From Clostridiaceae bacterium (GTDB taxonomy: Bacteria; Bacillota; Clostridia; DSM-8532): 64,000 nt of DNA. The DNA lies in assembly GCA_012728015.1 (NCBI GenBank), contig JAAYFY010000039.1, positions 21,268-85,267 of the forward strand, written 5' to 3'. The translations under genes were made by a program, and so were the position numbers. A model generated the notes under the pieces. The model did not search any database. It had not been told where the DNA came from and was given only the letters and a program-made list of their open reading frames with translations. Shown here one piece after another: positions 44,383-53,123 of this stretch (positions are counted from its first letter, which is position 1; each line of letters opens with the position of its first letter).

Positions 44383-45321
44383 TTGTGGGATAATTACCCT
44401 GAGATAAAGACGGAACTTGCGGCATTTGAGGAATACCTGGCAGAAAAGCTCTCCTCGCGGAATGATTTTTTGCGGACAGCCTGCCGTGGCGCTGTTCTTT
44501 CGGGCGGGAAAAGGCTTCGCCCCGCTTTTGCCATAATTACGGCCATGTCGGGGAATTACAGGCGTGAAGTGGTATTTCCAGCCGCGGCCTCGGTGGAAAT
44601 ACTCCACACCGCAACCCTCATACACGACGACATCATCGACTGCGCAAGGACCAGGCGCGGCCAGCCAACCCTGTCCGAGAAACATGGCATCAACCTGGCC
44701 GTATATACCGGGGATTACCTTTTGGCAAAATCCCTGCGCCTCCTGGTGGAAACGGGCTTAAAGCCCGAACGGCTGGATGTGCTGGCACGTGCAGTTAGCA
44801 TGATATGCGAAGGCGAGATAGACCAGTACCTGGGAAAATATGAGATTGCCAGTGTCCATGTCTACCTGAAACGCATCATGAGGAAAACCGGCATACTCTT
44901 TTCGGCTTCAAGCCTGCTTGGGGCAAAGGCCGGAGATCTTGACGAAACCAGCATGAAACTGTTTGCGCGTTTCGGCCTGAGTTTTGGTACGGTTTTTCAG
45001 ATCAAGGACGATATCCTTGATATGGAATCAAGCGAGAGCGTCGAGGGAAAACCCGTGATCAACGACCTGAAGGAAGGAATCGTCACCCTGCCGGTCATAT
45101 ATGCCGTCAGGAACAACCCCGAGCTTAAGCGCGAAATAGAAGGGTTCTTTGACGGAAAAGGGGATGTCAGGCAGATACTTCAAAGGGTTTCATCCTCTGA
45201 CGGCCCAAAGAATTCGCAGGCGCTGAAACGGAAGTACGTTGAAAGGTGCAGGAAATACCTGTCCCAGCTTCCCGAGAGCATCGCCACCAGGGCGATGGCC
45301 GAGATTACCGACTGGCTGTAG
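44383..45321 (+). CDS. Trans-polyprenyl diphosphate synthase, DmkB-like
   Basis: 312 residues with both aspartate-rich motifs, LIHDDIIDCARTRRGQPT (first DDxxD) and FQIKDDILDMES (second), and GGKRLRPAFAII. It makes the long isoprenoid tail of a quinone. TTG 44383 has GGAGG nine bases upstream; an ATG four bases earlier in another frame would give only nine codons. Position 29 bases after ndh2 suits a dedicated quinone pool. The prenyltransferase partner is not here. Confidence 0.9.
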   Translation: MWDNYPEIKTELAAFEEYLAEKLSSRNDFLRTACRGAVLSGGKRLRPAFAIITAMSGNYRREVVFPAAASVEILHTATLIHDDIIDCARTRRGQPTLSEKHGINLAVYTGDYLLAKSLRLLVETGLKPERLDVLARAVSMICEGEIDQYLGKYEIASVHVYLKRIMRKTGILFSASSLLGAKAGDLDETSMKLFARFGLSFGTVFQIKDDILDMESSESVEGKPVINDLKEGIVTLPVIYAVRNNPELKREIEGFFDGKGDVRQILQRVSSSDGPKNSQALKRKYVERCRKYLSQLPESIATRAMAEITDWL

Positions 45322-45370
45322 AAGAACCCGCGGGAGCGGCATTCCTTCACCAGGGATGGGGGAACCGGTT

Positions 45371-46468
45371 GTGCTTGAGGATATAAAGAGATTGAAAACT
45401 CTCATATGGCTTGGAATTGTTGCCGCCCTGCTTTCAGGGTGCGCGGGTGACTCCATGGCCGGTTACACCAAGTATTCCTATGAGTTTTTGGGCTCATTCG
45501 ATACGGTTATTCAATTCATAGGGTATGCCAAAAGCCAGGACGATTTAGAAGCCATGGCCAAATCGGGAGAGACCCGGTTCATGGAGCTTCACAGGCTTTT
45601 TGATATCTACAATACCTACGACGGGATCAACAATATCAAAACCATCAACGACAATGCGGGCATAAAACCCGTCCGCGTCAGCCAGGAGATCATCGATCTG
45701 GTACAGTTTTCAAAAGAATGGCATGATAAATCCAGCGGGACGGTCAGTATAGCCTTAGGCCCCGTCCTCAGCATATGGCATGAATACAGGGAGCGCGGCC
45801 TGGAAAACCCTGAGGGGGCCCGGCTTCCCCCCATGGAAAAGCTTATTGAAGCCAGGAAGCATTGCGATATCAGCAAGATCATTGTGGATCCAGACGCGCA
45901 TACTGTTTTCCTCCCGGAGAAGAACATGAGCATTGATGTGGGAGCGGTGGCAAAGGGCTTTGCCGTGGAAATCGTGGCAAAGGAACTCCAGGAGCAGGGG
46001 TATTCTTCATTCCTCATCAGCGCCGGGGGAAATGTCAAGGTGGTTGGAAGGCCCATGGACAGCACCCGGTCAAAATGGGGCATCGGAATACTGGACCCAG
46101 GCGGTGATATGCAGAACCAGGAAGGTTCCACCCTCGACACCTTATACATAAACCAGGGCTCAGCGGTTACCAGCGGAGATTACCAAAGATACTACACGGT
46201 GGACGGCAGGATGTACCACCACCTTATAGACCCCGAAACCCTGATGCCGGCTTCCTATTACCGCTCTGTCACTGTTTATGCCATGGATTCTGCCGAGGCC
46301 GATTTTCTTTCCACGACCCTCTTTTTGCTGCCCTATGAAAAAAGCCGAAAACTGGCCGATGATATGGAAGGTATTGAGGCGCTGTGGGTTTTCCCCGATG
46401 GAAGCATCCAGGCTACAGAGGGCATGAAGTCCATGCTGAAGGTTCTGGGAGGAGCCACAAACAAATAG
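45371..46468 (+). CDS. ApbE-type FMN transferase lipoprotein, FmnB-like
   Basis: 365 residues. A lipoprotein signal ends in LLSGC (Cys24). The ApbE domain follows, with FLGSFDTVIQF, SIDVGAVAKGFAVEIV, SSFLISAGGNVKVVG and the C-terminal HHLIDPET, SADFLST-like segment. ApbE proteins transfer FMN from FAD onto Thr of extracytoplasmic proteins. GTG 45371 has GGGGGA seven bases upstream. In Listeria FmnB flavinylates PplA; no such substrate is encoded here, so its target must lie elsewhere. Confidence 0.9.
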   Translation: MLEDIKRLKTLIWLGIVAALLSGCAGDSMAGYTKYSYEFLGSFDTVIQFIGYAKSQDDLEAMAKSGETRFMELHRLFDIYNTYDGINNIKTINDNAGIKPVRVSQEIIDLVQFSKEWHDKSSGTVSIALGPVLSIWHEYRERGLENPEGARLPPMEKLIEARKHCDISKIIVDPDAHTVFLPEKNMSIDVGAVAKGFAVEIVAKELQEQGYSSFLISAGGNVKVVGRPMDSTRSKWGIGILDPGGDMQNQEGSTLDTLYINQGSAVTSGDYQRYYTVDGRMYHHLIDPETLMPASYYRSVTVYAMDSAEADFLSTTLFLLPYEKSRKLADDMEGIEALWVFPDGSIQATEGMKSMLKVLGGATNK

Positions 46469-46498
46469 AAATATAGAAAACTGTCATTGGGAGGGATC

Positions 46499-47239
46499 AT
46501 GTTGAACGGAAGAGTGAAGGTCCATTACCTCTATCACAGCGGTTATGCGGTCCAGCTTGATGGCAGGCTTCTTGTTTTTGACTATTATCTCGACAAACCC
46601 GATGGTAAGGTGAGATCCCTGGACACAGGGGTCATTGAACCCGAAGAAATAAAGGGATTTGAGACCTTTGTTTTTTCTTCCCACCGTCATCCCGATCATT
46701 TCAATCCCGTCATATTAAGCTGGCGTGAAAAGGTTCCGCGGATCCGGTACATCTTCTCGTGGGACATCCCCCGAAGGTATCATCCCGGGAATACTGTGAT
46801 GAGACCGGGAGATAAGGCTTTACCCGGAGAAGGCATAAGTGTGTATACCCTGAAATCCACCGATGAAGGAGTCGCTTTCCTGGTGGAAGTCAATGGCCTT
46901 GTGATCTATCATGCCGGCGATCTTAACTGGTGGTACTGGGAAGAGGAATCCAGGGCATGGAATAATGATATGGCAGCCAGGTTCAAAAGAGAGATGGAGC
47001 AGCTTAAGGGCACCGGAATCGATATAGCCTTTCTTACCACCGATCCCAGGCAGGAAGCCCATTGGCATCTGGGGGTGGAATACTTTATCGGGCATGTGGG
47101 AGCCAATGTCATATTCCCCATGCATTTCGGGGACGACTTCAGCATAATGCAGGCTATAAAACAAAAGAAGGCATCCCATCCGGGCTTCGGCGCAATTATG
47201 CCGATCACCAGGCGGGGAGCCTGCTTCGAGCTGTTCTGA
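46499..47239 (+). CDS. MBL-fold metallohydrolase, UlaG-like
   Basis: 246 residues. FSSHRHPDHFNP holds the metal motif (HxHxDH type), YHAGDLNWWYW the next His/Asp, and FPMHFGDDF the last His, as in the UlaG/L-ascorbate 6-phosphate lactonase branch. No signal peptide. ATG 46499 with GGGAGGG at four bases. It follows apbE by 30 bases, so it may belong to that operon, but its substrate is unknown. Confidence 0.85.
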   Translation: MLNGRVKVHYLYHSGYAVQLDGRLLVFDYYLDKPDGKVRSLDTGVIEPEEIKGFETFVFSSHRHPDHFNPVILSWREKVPRIRYIFSWDIPRRYHPGNTVMRPGDKALPGEGISVYTLKSTDEGVAFLVEVNGLVIYHAGDLNWWYWEEESRAWNNDMAARFKREMEQLKGTGIDIAFLTTDPRQEAHWHLGVEYFIGHVGANVIFPMHFGDDFSIMQAIKQKKASHPGFGAIMPITRRGACFELF

Positions 47240-47250
47240 TTAGCCGGTCA

Positions 47251-48258
47251 TCAGCCATACCTGCGGCATGAATTCCTGATTATCAGCTGGGTAGGTATCC
47301 TTATCATTTCGGGACTGACGTTGGTTCCGTCAAGCAGTTTCAGCAGCGTTTCGGCACAGGTCTGGCCGATTTCGGCCCTGTTTTGCCTGACAGTCGTGAT
47401 AGACGGCACCATGTATGTCGCGATCTCAATATCGTCAAAACCAATGATTGATATGTCTTCAGGTATATAAAGGCCGCATTCCCTGGCCGCCGCTATAGCT
47501 CCGCAGGCAAGCAGGTCCGATGAACAGAACAGCGCTGTAGGAGGTTCAGGCAGGTCCAGCAGCCTGTGCATGGCTGCATAGCCGCTCTTGAAATTGAACT
47601 GGTCTGCCGTCTCGATGATGCCGTCGGGATAGTCGGTATCGTGTTCCCGGACAGACATCTTGTATCCCATGATCCTCTCATGGCCTGCATGCGCATTGTC
47701 AGGACCCGCAATATGGGCCACCCTCCTGTGCCCCAGTGAAAAGAGGTAGTCGACAGCCTTCTTCGCTCCTTCCACGTTACTCGACAGCACACAGGCAACC
47801 TTGTCGGAAACAGGCTCGCTGGCCACACAGGGTATGCGGCTGTTTATAAGTTCCTTAAGCCCGTCCATGTCGGGGGCATTTGCGATAAAAACCCCATCCA
47901 CTCCCCTGTAAAGGCAGTGTTCATAAACCGAGCTATGCCTTTCCCCTATCCTCTTACCGATGAAGATAAGTTCATAGCCTGCTTCCTCGATCCGTTCCTT
48001 AAACTTCTCAATTATTTCCGAAAAATGGGGGTGCCGAATGCCGAGGCCTTGATCCTCATTATACAGAATACCGATGAGCCAGGACTTGCTTGTGGCCAGC
48101 GCCCGAGCGCTTGAATTCGGAGTATACCCCAGTTCTCGGGCGACCGAGCGGATTTTCTTCTTTGTAGCAGCGCTGACGTCTGGGTAATCGTTCAGGGCCT
48201 TCGACACTGTTGTAGCTGAAAAGCCGGACTTTTTGGCAATATCGTAAATTGTTACCAA
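47251..48258 (-). CDS. LacI family transcriptional regulator
   Basis: 335 residues: N-terminal LacI helix-turn-helix (VTIYDIAKKSGFSATTVSKALN) with the hinge helix (NSSARALATSKS), followed by a periplasmic-binding-like effector domain (SIIGFDDIEIATYMVPSITTVRQN). Presumably senses a sugar. No sugar genes adjoin it; the xyl and GH3 genes lie about 9 kb away. TTG 48258 with GAGGT at five bases. Convergent with the MBL gene. Confidence 0.92.
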   Translation of the reverse strand: MVTIYDIAKKSGFSATTVSKALNDYPDVSAATKKKIRSVARELGYTPNSSARALATSKSWLIGILYNEDQGLGIRHPHFSEIIEKFKERIEEAGYELIFIGKRIGERHSSVYEHCLYRGVDGVFIANAPDMDGLKELINSRIPCVASEPVSDKVACVLSSNVEGAKKAVDYLFSLGHRRVAHIAGPDNAHAGHERIMGYKMSVREHDTDYPDGIIETADQFNFKSGYAAMHRLLDLPEPPTALFCSSDLLACGAIAAARECGLYIPEDISIIGFDDIEIATYMVPSITTVRQNRAEIGQTCAETLLKLLDGTNVSPEMIRIPTQLIIRNSCRRYG

Positions 48259-48414
48259 GTATTACCTCATCTCGCATTATGTTATTGGCGGCAATGTTTT
48301 ACAATATCCTTGCCGGCAAATGGGTCCAGGAACTATTATATTCCTCTTCCCCAGCTTAAAGCAATACCCTTTTGTTATATTATTACCAGTTTGCCGTCGG
48401 TGATCCGGCCTTTA

Positions 48415-49044
48415 TCAATACTTTCTGAACAGCCCGATGACTTTCCCCAGGATGGTCAGGTCATCCTTTACAATTATGGGATCATACGATGGGTTTTCGG
48501 GCTGAAGCCTGATTTGTCCGTTTTCTTTGTAAAAAGTCTTCACTGTGGCCTCGTCGCCTATCAGGGCAGCCACGATATCGCCGTTACTGGCAGTGTTCTG
48601 CTGCTTCACCAGGATATAATCCCCGTCCAATATGCCCGCGTCTATCATGCTGTCTCCGCGCACCCTAAGCATGAACACCGTTGAATTATGAAGGTATTCC
48701 ACCGGGACAGGGAAGGTTTCCTCGATATTCTCCACAGCCAGGATGGGCTGGCCGGCGGTGATCTTTCCCACGATGGGAACGTTTTCTATCTCCCGGTCCG
48801 ATAAATATCCTTCCAGGCTGCTACTGCTGCTATCCAGTATTTTCAGGGCCCGGGGCTTTGTGGCATCCTTCTGTATAAGTCCTTCTTCCTCAAGCTTTTT
48901 GATGTAGGCATGGACCGTGGAAGTGGACTTAAACCCCACCGCCTTGCAGATCTCCCTTACAGATGGCGGATATCCCTTTTCTGCCACCTGTCGGTTGACA
49001 AAATCCAGTATCTTCTGCTGTTTGTCCGGATCGCGACGACGCAT
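48415..49044 (-). CDS. lexA: SOS repressor LexA
   Basis: 209 residues. Winged helix N-terminus ([29 protein letters not shown]), cleavage site Ala97-Gly98 (ITAGQP), Ser132 (RGDSMIDAG) and Lys169 (ATVKTFY) of the catalytic dyad. Its promoter is overlapped by a LexA box at 49129-49142, indicating autoregulation. Divergent from a yneA-like gene. Confidence 0.97.
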   Translation of the reverse strand: MRRRDPDKQQKILDFVNRQVAEKGYPPSVREICKAVGFKSTSTVHAYIKKLEEEGLIQKDATKPRALKILDSSSSSLEGYLSDREIENVPIVGKITAGQPILAVENIEETFPVPVEYLHNSTVFMLRVRGDSMIDAGILDGDYILVKQQNTASNGDIVAALIGDEATVKTFYKENGQIRLQPENPSYDPIIVKDDLTILGKVIGLFRKY

Positions 49045-49102
49045 TCCCCATCCCTCCGTTTTTTCTCATGGTAAACACAGGCAATATGCCCTGTTTAAGT
49101 TG

Positions 49103-49131
49103 ATTATATATAATACAAAAATAATTGTCAA
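49103..49131 (-). promoter_or_regulatory. lexA promoter
   Basis: On the minus strand, TTGACA (49131-49126) and TATAAT (49108-49103), 17-base spacer; both are consensus. Confidence 0.85.
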
Positions 49132-49201
49132 ACAAATGTTCGATTTTGTATTGACAATCGAACAACTGTTCGTTAAAATATATAAAAAGAACATATGTTC
49201 C
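49129..49201. promoter_or_regulatory. Three LexA (SOS) boxes between lexA and yneA
   Basis: CAAACAAATGTTCG (49129-49142), CGAACAACTGTTCG (49159-49172) and AGAACATATGTTCC (49188-49201), all close to the Bacillus consensus CGAACNNNNGTTCG. The first covers the lexA -35, the second the spacer of the yneA promoter and the third lies just before the yneA start. Confidence 0.9.
49151..49179 (+). promoter_or_regulatory. yneA promoter
   Basis: TTGACA (49151-49156) and TAAAAT (49174-49179) with a 17-base spacer containing the middle LexA box. Confidence 0.75.
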
Positions 49202-49215
49202 ATCGGGGTGATTGT

Positions 49216-49497
49216 ATGCGTAAGCGATACAGGCTGGCCAACAAAAGAAGATTCTTTTTGTTCCTCGCATCGGCTTTCATCTTTCTTTCCCTTATTTCCA
49301 TGATAATAAGCGCCGCTGCCGTTTCTTATGAGCCCCAGGAATATAGAACGGTGAAGGTCCAAAAAGGCGACACGCTGTGGGAGATAGCATCGAGATATTG
49401 CACAGGCGATATCAGGGAGAATATTTTCAAGATCCGGCAGATCAACCAAATCCCGCATGGAATCATCCATGAAGGGCAGGTTCTCCTCCTCCCCTGA
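49216..49497 (+). CDS. yneA: LysM protein, YneA-like SOS cell-division inhibitor
   Basis: 93 residues: a basic N-terminus, one hydrophobic helix (about residues 13-34) and a LysM domain (TVKVQKGDTLWEIASRYC). Same architecture and position as YneA of Bacillus, the SOS-induced inhibitor of division that acts at the septum. ATG 49216 follows GGGGTG. Three LexA boxes upstream support SOS control. Confidence 0.88.
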   Translation: MRKRYRLANKRRFFLFLASAFIFLSLISMIISAAAVSYEPQEYRTVKVQKGDTLWEIASRYCTGDIRENIFKIRQINQIPHGIIHEGQVLLLP

Positions 49498-49603
49498 CAT
49501 TCACACGCTGTTATTGCCCCGCAATATGTGGTAAAATTTATATATCCGGTAGCCATGGAAAAATGCGATTCATACCGGATAATTGAGTCGGGGAGTGATG
49601 TGC

Positions 49604-50038
49604 ATGCTCATCAAGCAGTTGACCGTCTTTCTTGAGAATGAATCCGGCAGGCTGGCGGAAGTAACCAGGGTCCTGGGTAACGCAGGGATCAATATCAGCG
49701 CCCTTTCCATCGCAGATACCACAGAATACGGAATCCTGAGGCTCATTGTCAATGATCCCAACGGTGCGGCAGCCATCCTTAAAAAAGACGGTTTTTCAGT
49801 AGGAACAACAGAAGTAATTGGCATCACCATTGACGATACACCAGGAAGCCTTTCCCGGGTACTTGGCATTATGGAGAAGAACGGCATCAGCATTGAGTAC
49901 ATGTACGCTTTTACAGGCAGCTCAAAGGCTGGAATGGCCAATGTGGTCATCAAGGTTGAAGATCTTAAGAAGGCGGTCGACATCCTCAGGGACTCTGGCA
50001 TCAATATCATGCCCCCGGATGAAGCCTACAGGTCGTAG
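49604..50038 (+). CDS. Double ACT-domain protein
   Basis: 144 residues made of two ACT domains, residues 1-70 (LTVFLENESGRLAEVTRVLG) and 72-144 (IGITIDDTPGSLSRVLGIM). Such proteins bind amino acids and occur near aromatic or branched-chain genes. No catalytic domain. ATG 49604 has GGGGAG eight bases upstream. Stand-alone, followed by a strong terminator. Confidence 0.9.
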   Translation: MLIKQLTVFLENESGRLAEVTRVLGNAGINISALSIADTTEYGILRLIVNDPNGAAAILKKDGFSVGTTEVIGITIDDTPGSLSRVLGIMEKNGISIEYMYAFTGSSKAGMANVVIKVEDLKKAVDILRDSGINIMPPDEAYRS

Positions 50039-50070
50039 CAAGCATTACCACCGGTAAAGGTTTTGGAAAA

Positions 50071-50113
50071 GGGACGGAACAGCTTCTCAAAAGAGAAGCC
50101 TCCGTCCCTTTCC
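50071..50113 (+). terminator. Terminator after the ACT gene
   Basis: GGGACGGA pairs with TCCGTCCC around an inner perfect stem GCTTCTC/GAGAAGC, then TTTCCTCTT. Its outer arms resemble the dispersed GGGACGG repeat. Confidence 0.85.
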
Positions 50114-50117
50114 TCTT

Positions 50118-50145
50118 GCGCCACGCCACGGGGACGGGTTGCGTT
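50118..50145. repeat. Dispersed GGGGACGG repeat copy
   Basis: GCCACGCCACGGGGACGGG, a single arm of the repeat family, behind a terminator. The rest of this 320-base gap up to 50360 contains no gene or clear site that I can see. Confidence 0.6.
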
Positions 50146-50360
50146 ACGCCAAAGGGATGTTTCTATTGACACATTATGGTATGCTAGACTAAAAGCACCT
50201 GTTCATATATCTACAATTAATTCGGCTCAAGCAAAATAGTCTGCCAGGGGTGACCGAAACCGGAAGGCTGTCATAAAGGATAAGTATTTAGGTTCGCGTA
50301 AGGAATTAGCCTCGCTTTAATCCGAAGCTTGGCAAGAATAAAGGAAAGGAAGAAAACGAT

Positions 50361-51179
50361 ATGGCCGAATTGCCCGAAATCTCCAAACTCGCGGGACAAA
50401 TGAGGGATACTCTGTGCGGAAAGACCATAGAAGCCATTACAATAGTACAGGAGAAATGCTCCAACATCCCTCCCGATGAGTTCCAAAAAAGGGTTGCCAG
50501 CGCAAGGATTAAGGATGTCCGGAACAAGGGAAAATGGATTATTACTTCGCTGGATAACGGTGAAAACATACTTCTTTCCCTTGGAATGGGAGCGGACATC
50601 CTGTACTTCGACAGTGAGAATAACCAGGCAGACAAATACCAGGTAAAGGTCGTCTTTACCGATGGAAGCGGCTATACGTCCCGGTTCTGGTGGTTCGGAA
50701 AATTCCTGCTCGCTGCCGATGACGAACTTGAAACAGAACCAAACACGAAAGACATCGCGATGGACCCGTTTGATGAAAGATTCACCCTTGATTATTTTGT
50801 GTCTCTCCTGAAAGGCAAAAGGACACAGATTAAGGCTTTTCTGATGGACCAGAAGAATATCGGCGGCATCGGCAACATGTACATGCACGATATATTGTTC
50901 AAAGCCCGCCTGCATCCCAGGAAGAAGATATCGGACATGAATGGGGACGAAATCAGGCTCCTTTACAACAGCATAACGGACATACTGAACCTTTCGCGGG
51001 AAAAAGGCACATTTGCCTACGAGAGTGATTTCTTCGGGCAAAAAGGCGGTTACACAATGGATTACTTCCTTGTGGGCTACAAGGAAAAACAGCCCTGCCC
51101 GGTATGCGGAGAAAAGATTGTGTCAATAAAAACAGGCAGCACAACGTCCTTTATATGCCCTGCCTGCCAAAAAGCATAA
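50361..51179 (+). CDS. Fpg/Nei-family protein lacking the catalytic proline
   Basis: 272 residues with the formamidopyrimidine glycosylase plan: N-terminal MAELPEISKLA, a beta-loop Lys (NKGKWIIT), the helix-two-turn-helix DQKNIGGIGNMYMHDILF and a C-terminal zinc finger with CPVC and CPAC. Active Fpg enzymes use Pro as residue 2 as nucleophile; here it is Ala, while the Glu at 3 is kept. The zinc-finger Arg that grips DNA also seems replaced (TGSTTSFICPAC). A known clostridial subgroup (MIELPEA type) has similar changes. It may be a DNA-damage binder or use another mechanism. ATG 50361 with GGAAAGGAAG. Confidence 0.85.
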   Translation: MAELPEISKLAGQMRDTLCGKTIEAITIVQEKCSNIPPDEFQKRVASARIKDVRNKGKWIITSLDNGENILLSLGMGADILYFDSENNQADKYQVKVVFTDGSGYTSRFWWFGKFLLAADDELETEPNTKDIAMDPFDERFTLDYFVSLLKGKRTQIKAFLMDQKNIGGIGNMYMHDILFKARLHPRKKISDMNGDEIRLLYNSITDILNLSREKGTFAYESDFFGQKGGYTMDYFLVGYKEKQPCPVCGEKIVSIKTGSTTSFICPACQKA

Positions 51180-51349
51180 AGGACATACTGCTTATGCGGA
51201 TACAAGCAGCGGGTTATTGAATGCTTTCTTGTAATAGTGGTAATTTTTGCGGATATCTTTAACATCATTTATAATATTTTATCAAGCTGGATTACCAAAA
51301 AATTCAACCTGATAACTAAAAATAGCACAGCAAGAAAGGGGCCCTCATC

Positions 51350-52341
51350 ATGCGTGGGTATAAAACATCTGTGATATCCAAAATCATGGTAATTGTATTA
51401 GCCATGGCGCTGGTTCTGACAGCATGTAATAATAGCGAAGCCGGAAAAGATGCCGACAGCTCGGAATCCACTTCGGGGACGGTACAGAAAAAAGATATGG
51501 AACAGGTCATTTCAACAGCTTCGGAGAATGACGGCAATACCGGTGAGAATACCGCCGGACGTGATGAATCATGCGAACCAACAGAGCAAATAATTAACGC
51601 CGATGTGTTCAGCGGTTTGGTCCAAATCAAAAACACGGTTATCGAGCTGCCCTGCACCGTGCAGGAACTGCTGGATGCAGGTTTTTCACTTACCTCAAAG
51701 GATATGACTGAAAACTACCTCGTGGATGCCGGCGACATGATACACATTTCTTTAGGTATGGCAGCTACGGCAGCATAAGATACTGCTGGATGCAATATGG
51801 GATAGAAGGCTACGGGAAGACCATATACATAGATTTTGACCGCAATACGTCAGAAGCGATATCAATAACTGCGTCAAGCACTTATACTTACTCTTTTGAG
51901 GATGTGGAAACCGTAACCATCAACATCGGCAACGCGGTTAAAAGCATAAAAGCTACATTTCCATTCTTCACAGCCTGTTATGAGCCGGATGGAAGAATAA
52001 CCAACGGCCTGATAATTTTCGACGAAAAGGTTTACAAAGTTTTTGCTCCGGTAGAGTATATGGGCTTCAGTGAGCAGAATAAGCGATATTTTTTAGAAGA
52101 ATACCTTATACTATACGGTGAATGCAGGCATAAAGGATCCCTTCAGAATAAACATGGCATTGAAACGGAATATCAGATAAACTGCTCGGATTCATCATTC
52201 GGGTGTTCAATACTCGCTCATAAACCCGACGGTGAAGGAATATGGATTGTTATCATTATCCAGTCCGGTTTGCCGGAAGCCCTTGTACAGGAAATAGACG
52301 CGCTTTGCCAGAGAATTATTAATGAAATTGTATTAGAATAA
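51350..52341 (+). pseudogene. Lipoprotein gene split by a frameshift
   Basis: The first frame (51350-51778) encodes a lipoprotein signal ending in LTAC (Cys26), a Ser/Thr/Glu-rich linker and the start of a domain (ELPCTVQELLDAGFSLTSKD). It shifts out of register at about 51745-51758. The second frame (to 52341) continues upstream of its first ATG as RYGSYGSIRYCWMQYGIEGYGKTI, consistent with one original protein of about 330 residues. Either a real mutation or a sequencing error. Family not recognised. Confidence 0.7.
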
Positions 52342-52342
52342 T

Positions 52343-52395
52343 GCCACGGGGACGGTTATTTTGGTTTTGAATGCCATGGGAATTGTTTTTCTGGC
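52343..52395. repeat. Dispersed GGGGACGG repeat copy
   Basis: GCCACGGGGACGGTTATTTTGG followed by a degenerate second copy (GCCATGGGAATTGTTTTTCTGG), right after the lipoprotein stop. Confidence 0.65.
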
Positions 52396-52571
52396 GAATA
52401 CTACGGGATGGTGCTTCTGACACAAACAATTGAGTTCAATTCATGAAAAAGTGGTATCAATATAAGTATAGGGTATTTACAACCACAGTTTATGGATCAT
52501 GCAGGAAACAGCCGGTCAGGTCAGATTGCGCACGATAAAACATCACATTATTTATAGAAAGGAGTTTAGTT

Positions 52572-53039
52572 ATGCAGGGAAACCCAAAACTTATTGAAAC
52601 CCTTAATGCTTTGCTTGCGGACGAACTCGCAGCCATCAACCAGTACATCGTGCATGCGGAAATGTGCGAGGACTGGGGCTATAGCAAACTACACGAGGGC
52701 TTTGAGAAACGGTCAATCCAGGAGATGAAACACGCCGAGAAGCTTATAGGAAGGATTCTCTTCCTCGGCGGCACACCCATCGTAACCAATTTGAACAATA
52801 TCCGTATTGGAAATGATGTTCCGCAACAGATTGAGTTTGACCGCGCAGCAGAGGAAATGGCAATCAAAGCTTATAACGACGCTATAGCGCTTGCCACTGA
52901 AGTTCGCGACAACGCGACGAAAGATATTCTTGTTCAAATCCTGAACGACGAAGACCGTCATATGGACGAACTGGAAGAACTCCTGGATCAGATTGAGCAG
53001 ATGACTCTGCCCATATTCCTCACAACACAGGTCGGCTAA
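52572..53039 (+). CDS. bfr: Bacterioferritin
   Basis: 155 residues, ferritin-like four-helix bundle. Ferroxidase ligands are visible: Glu18 region (LADELAAINQYIVH), EMKHAEKLIGRILFLGG (Glu, His and the Met near the haem site), and NDEDRHMDELEELL. It stores iron as a 24-mer. ATG 52572 with AAAGGAG seven bases upstream; a terminator follows. Confidence 0.95.
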   Translation: MQGNPKLIETLNALLADELAAINQYIVHAEMCEDWGYSKLHEGFEKRSIQEMKHAEKLIGRILFLGGTPIVTNLNNIRIGNDVPQQIEFDRAAEEMAIKAYNDAIALATEVRDNATKDILVQILNDEDRHMDELEELLDQIEQMTLPIFLTTQVG

Positions 53040-53058
53040 TACTTTAAAGTCGGATTAA

Positions 53059-53090
53059 AAAAGGGGCTGCTGCCACTGCAGCCTCTTTTT
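53059..53090. terminator. Bidirectional terminator bfr / prfC
   Basis: GGGGCTGC pairs with GCAGCCTC, flanked by A and T runs. Serves the convergent bfr and prfC genes. Confidence 0.85.
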
Positions 53091-53123
53091 ATGCGCATAA
53101 AGGAGAAAAACCTTTTTACAGCC

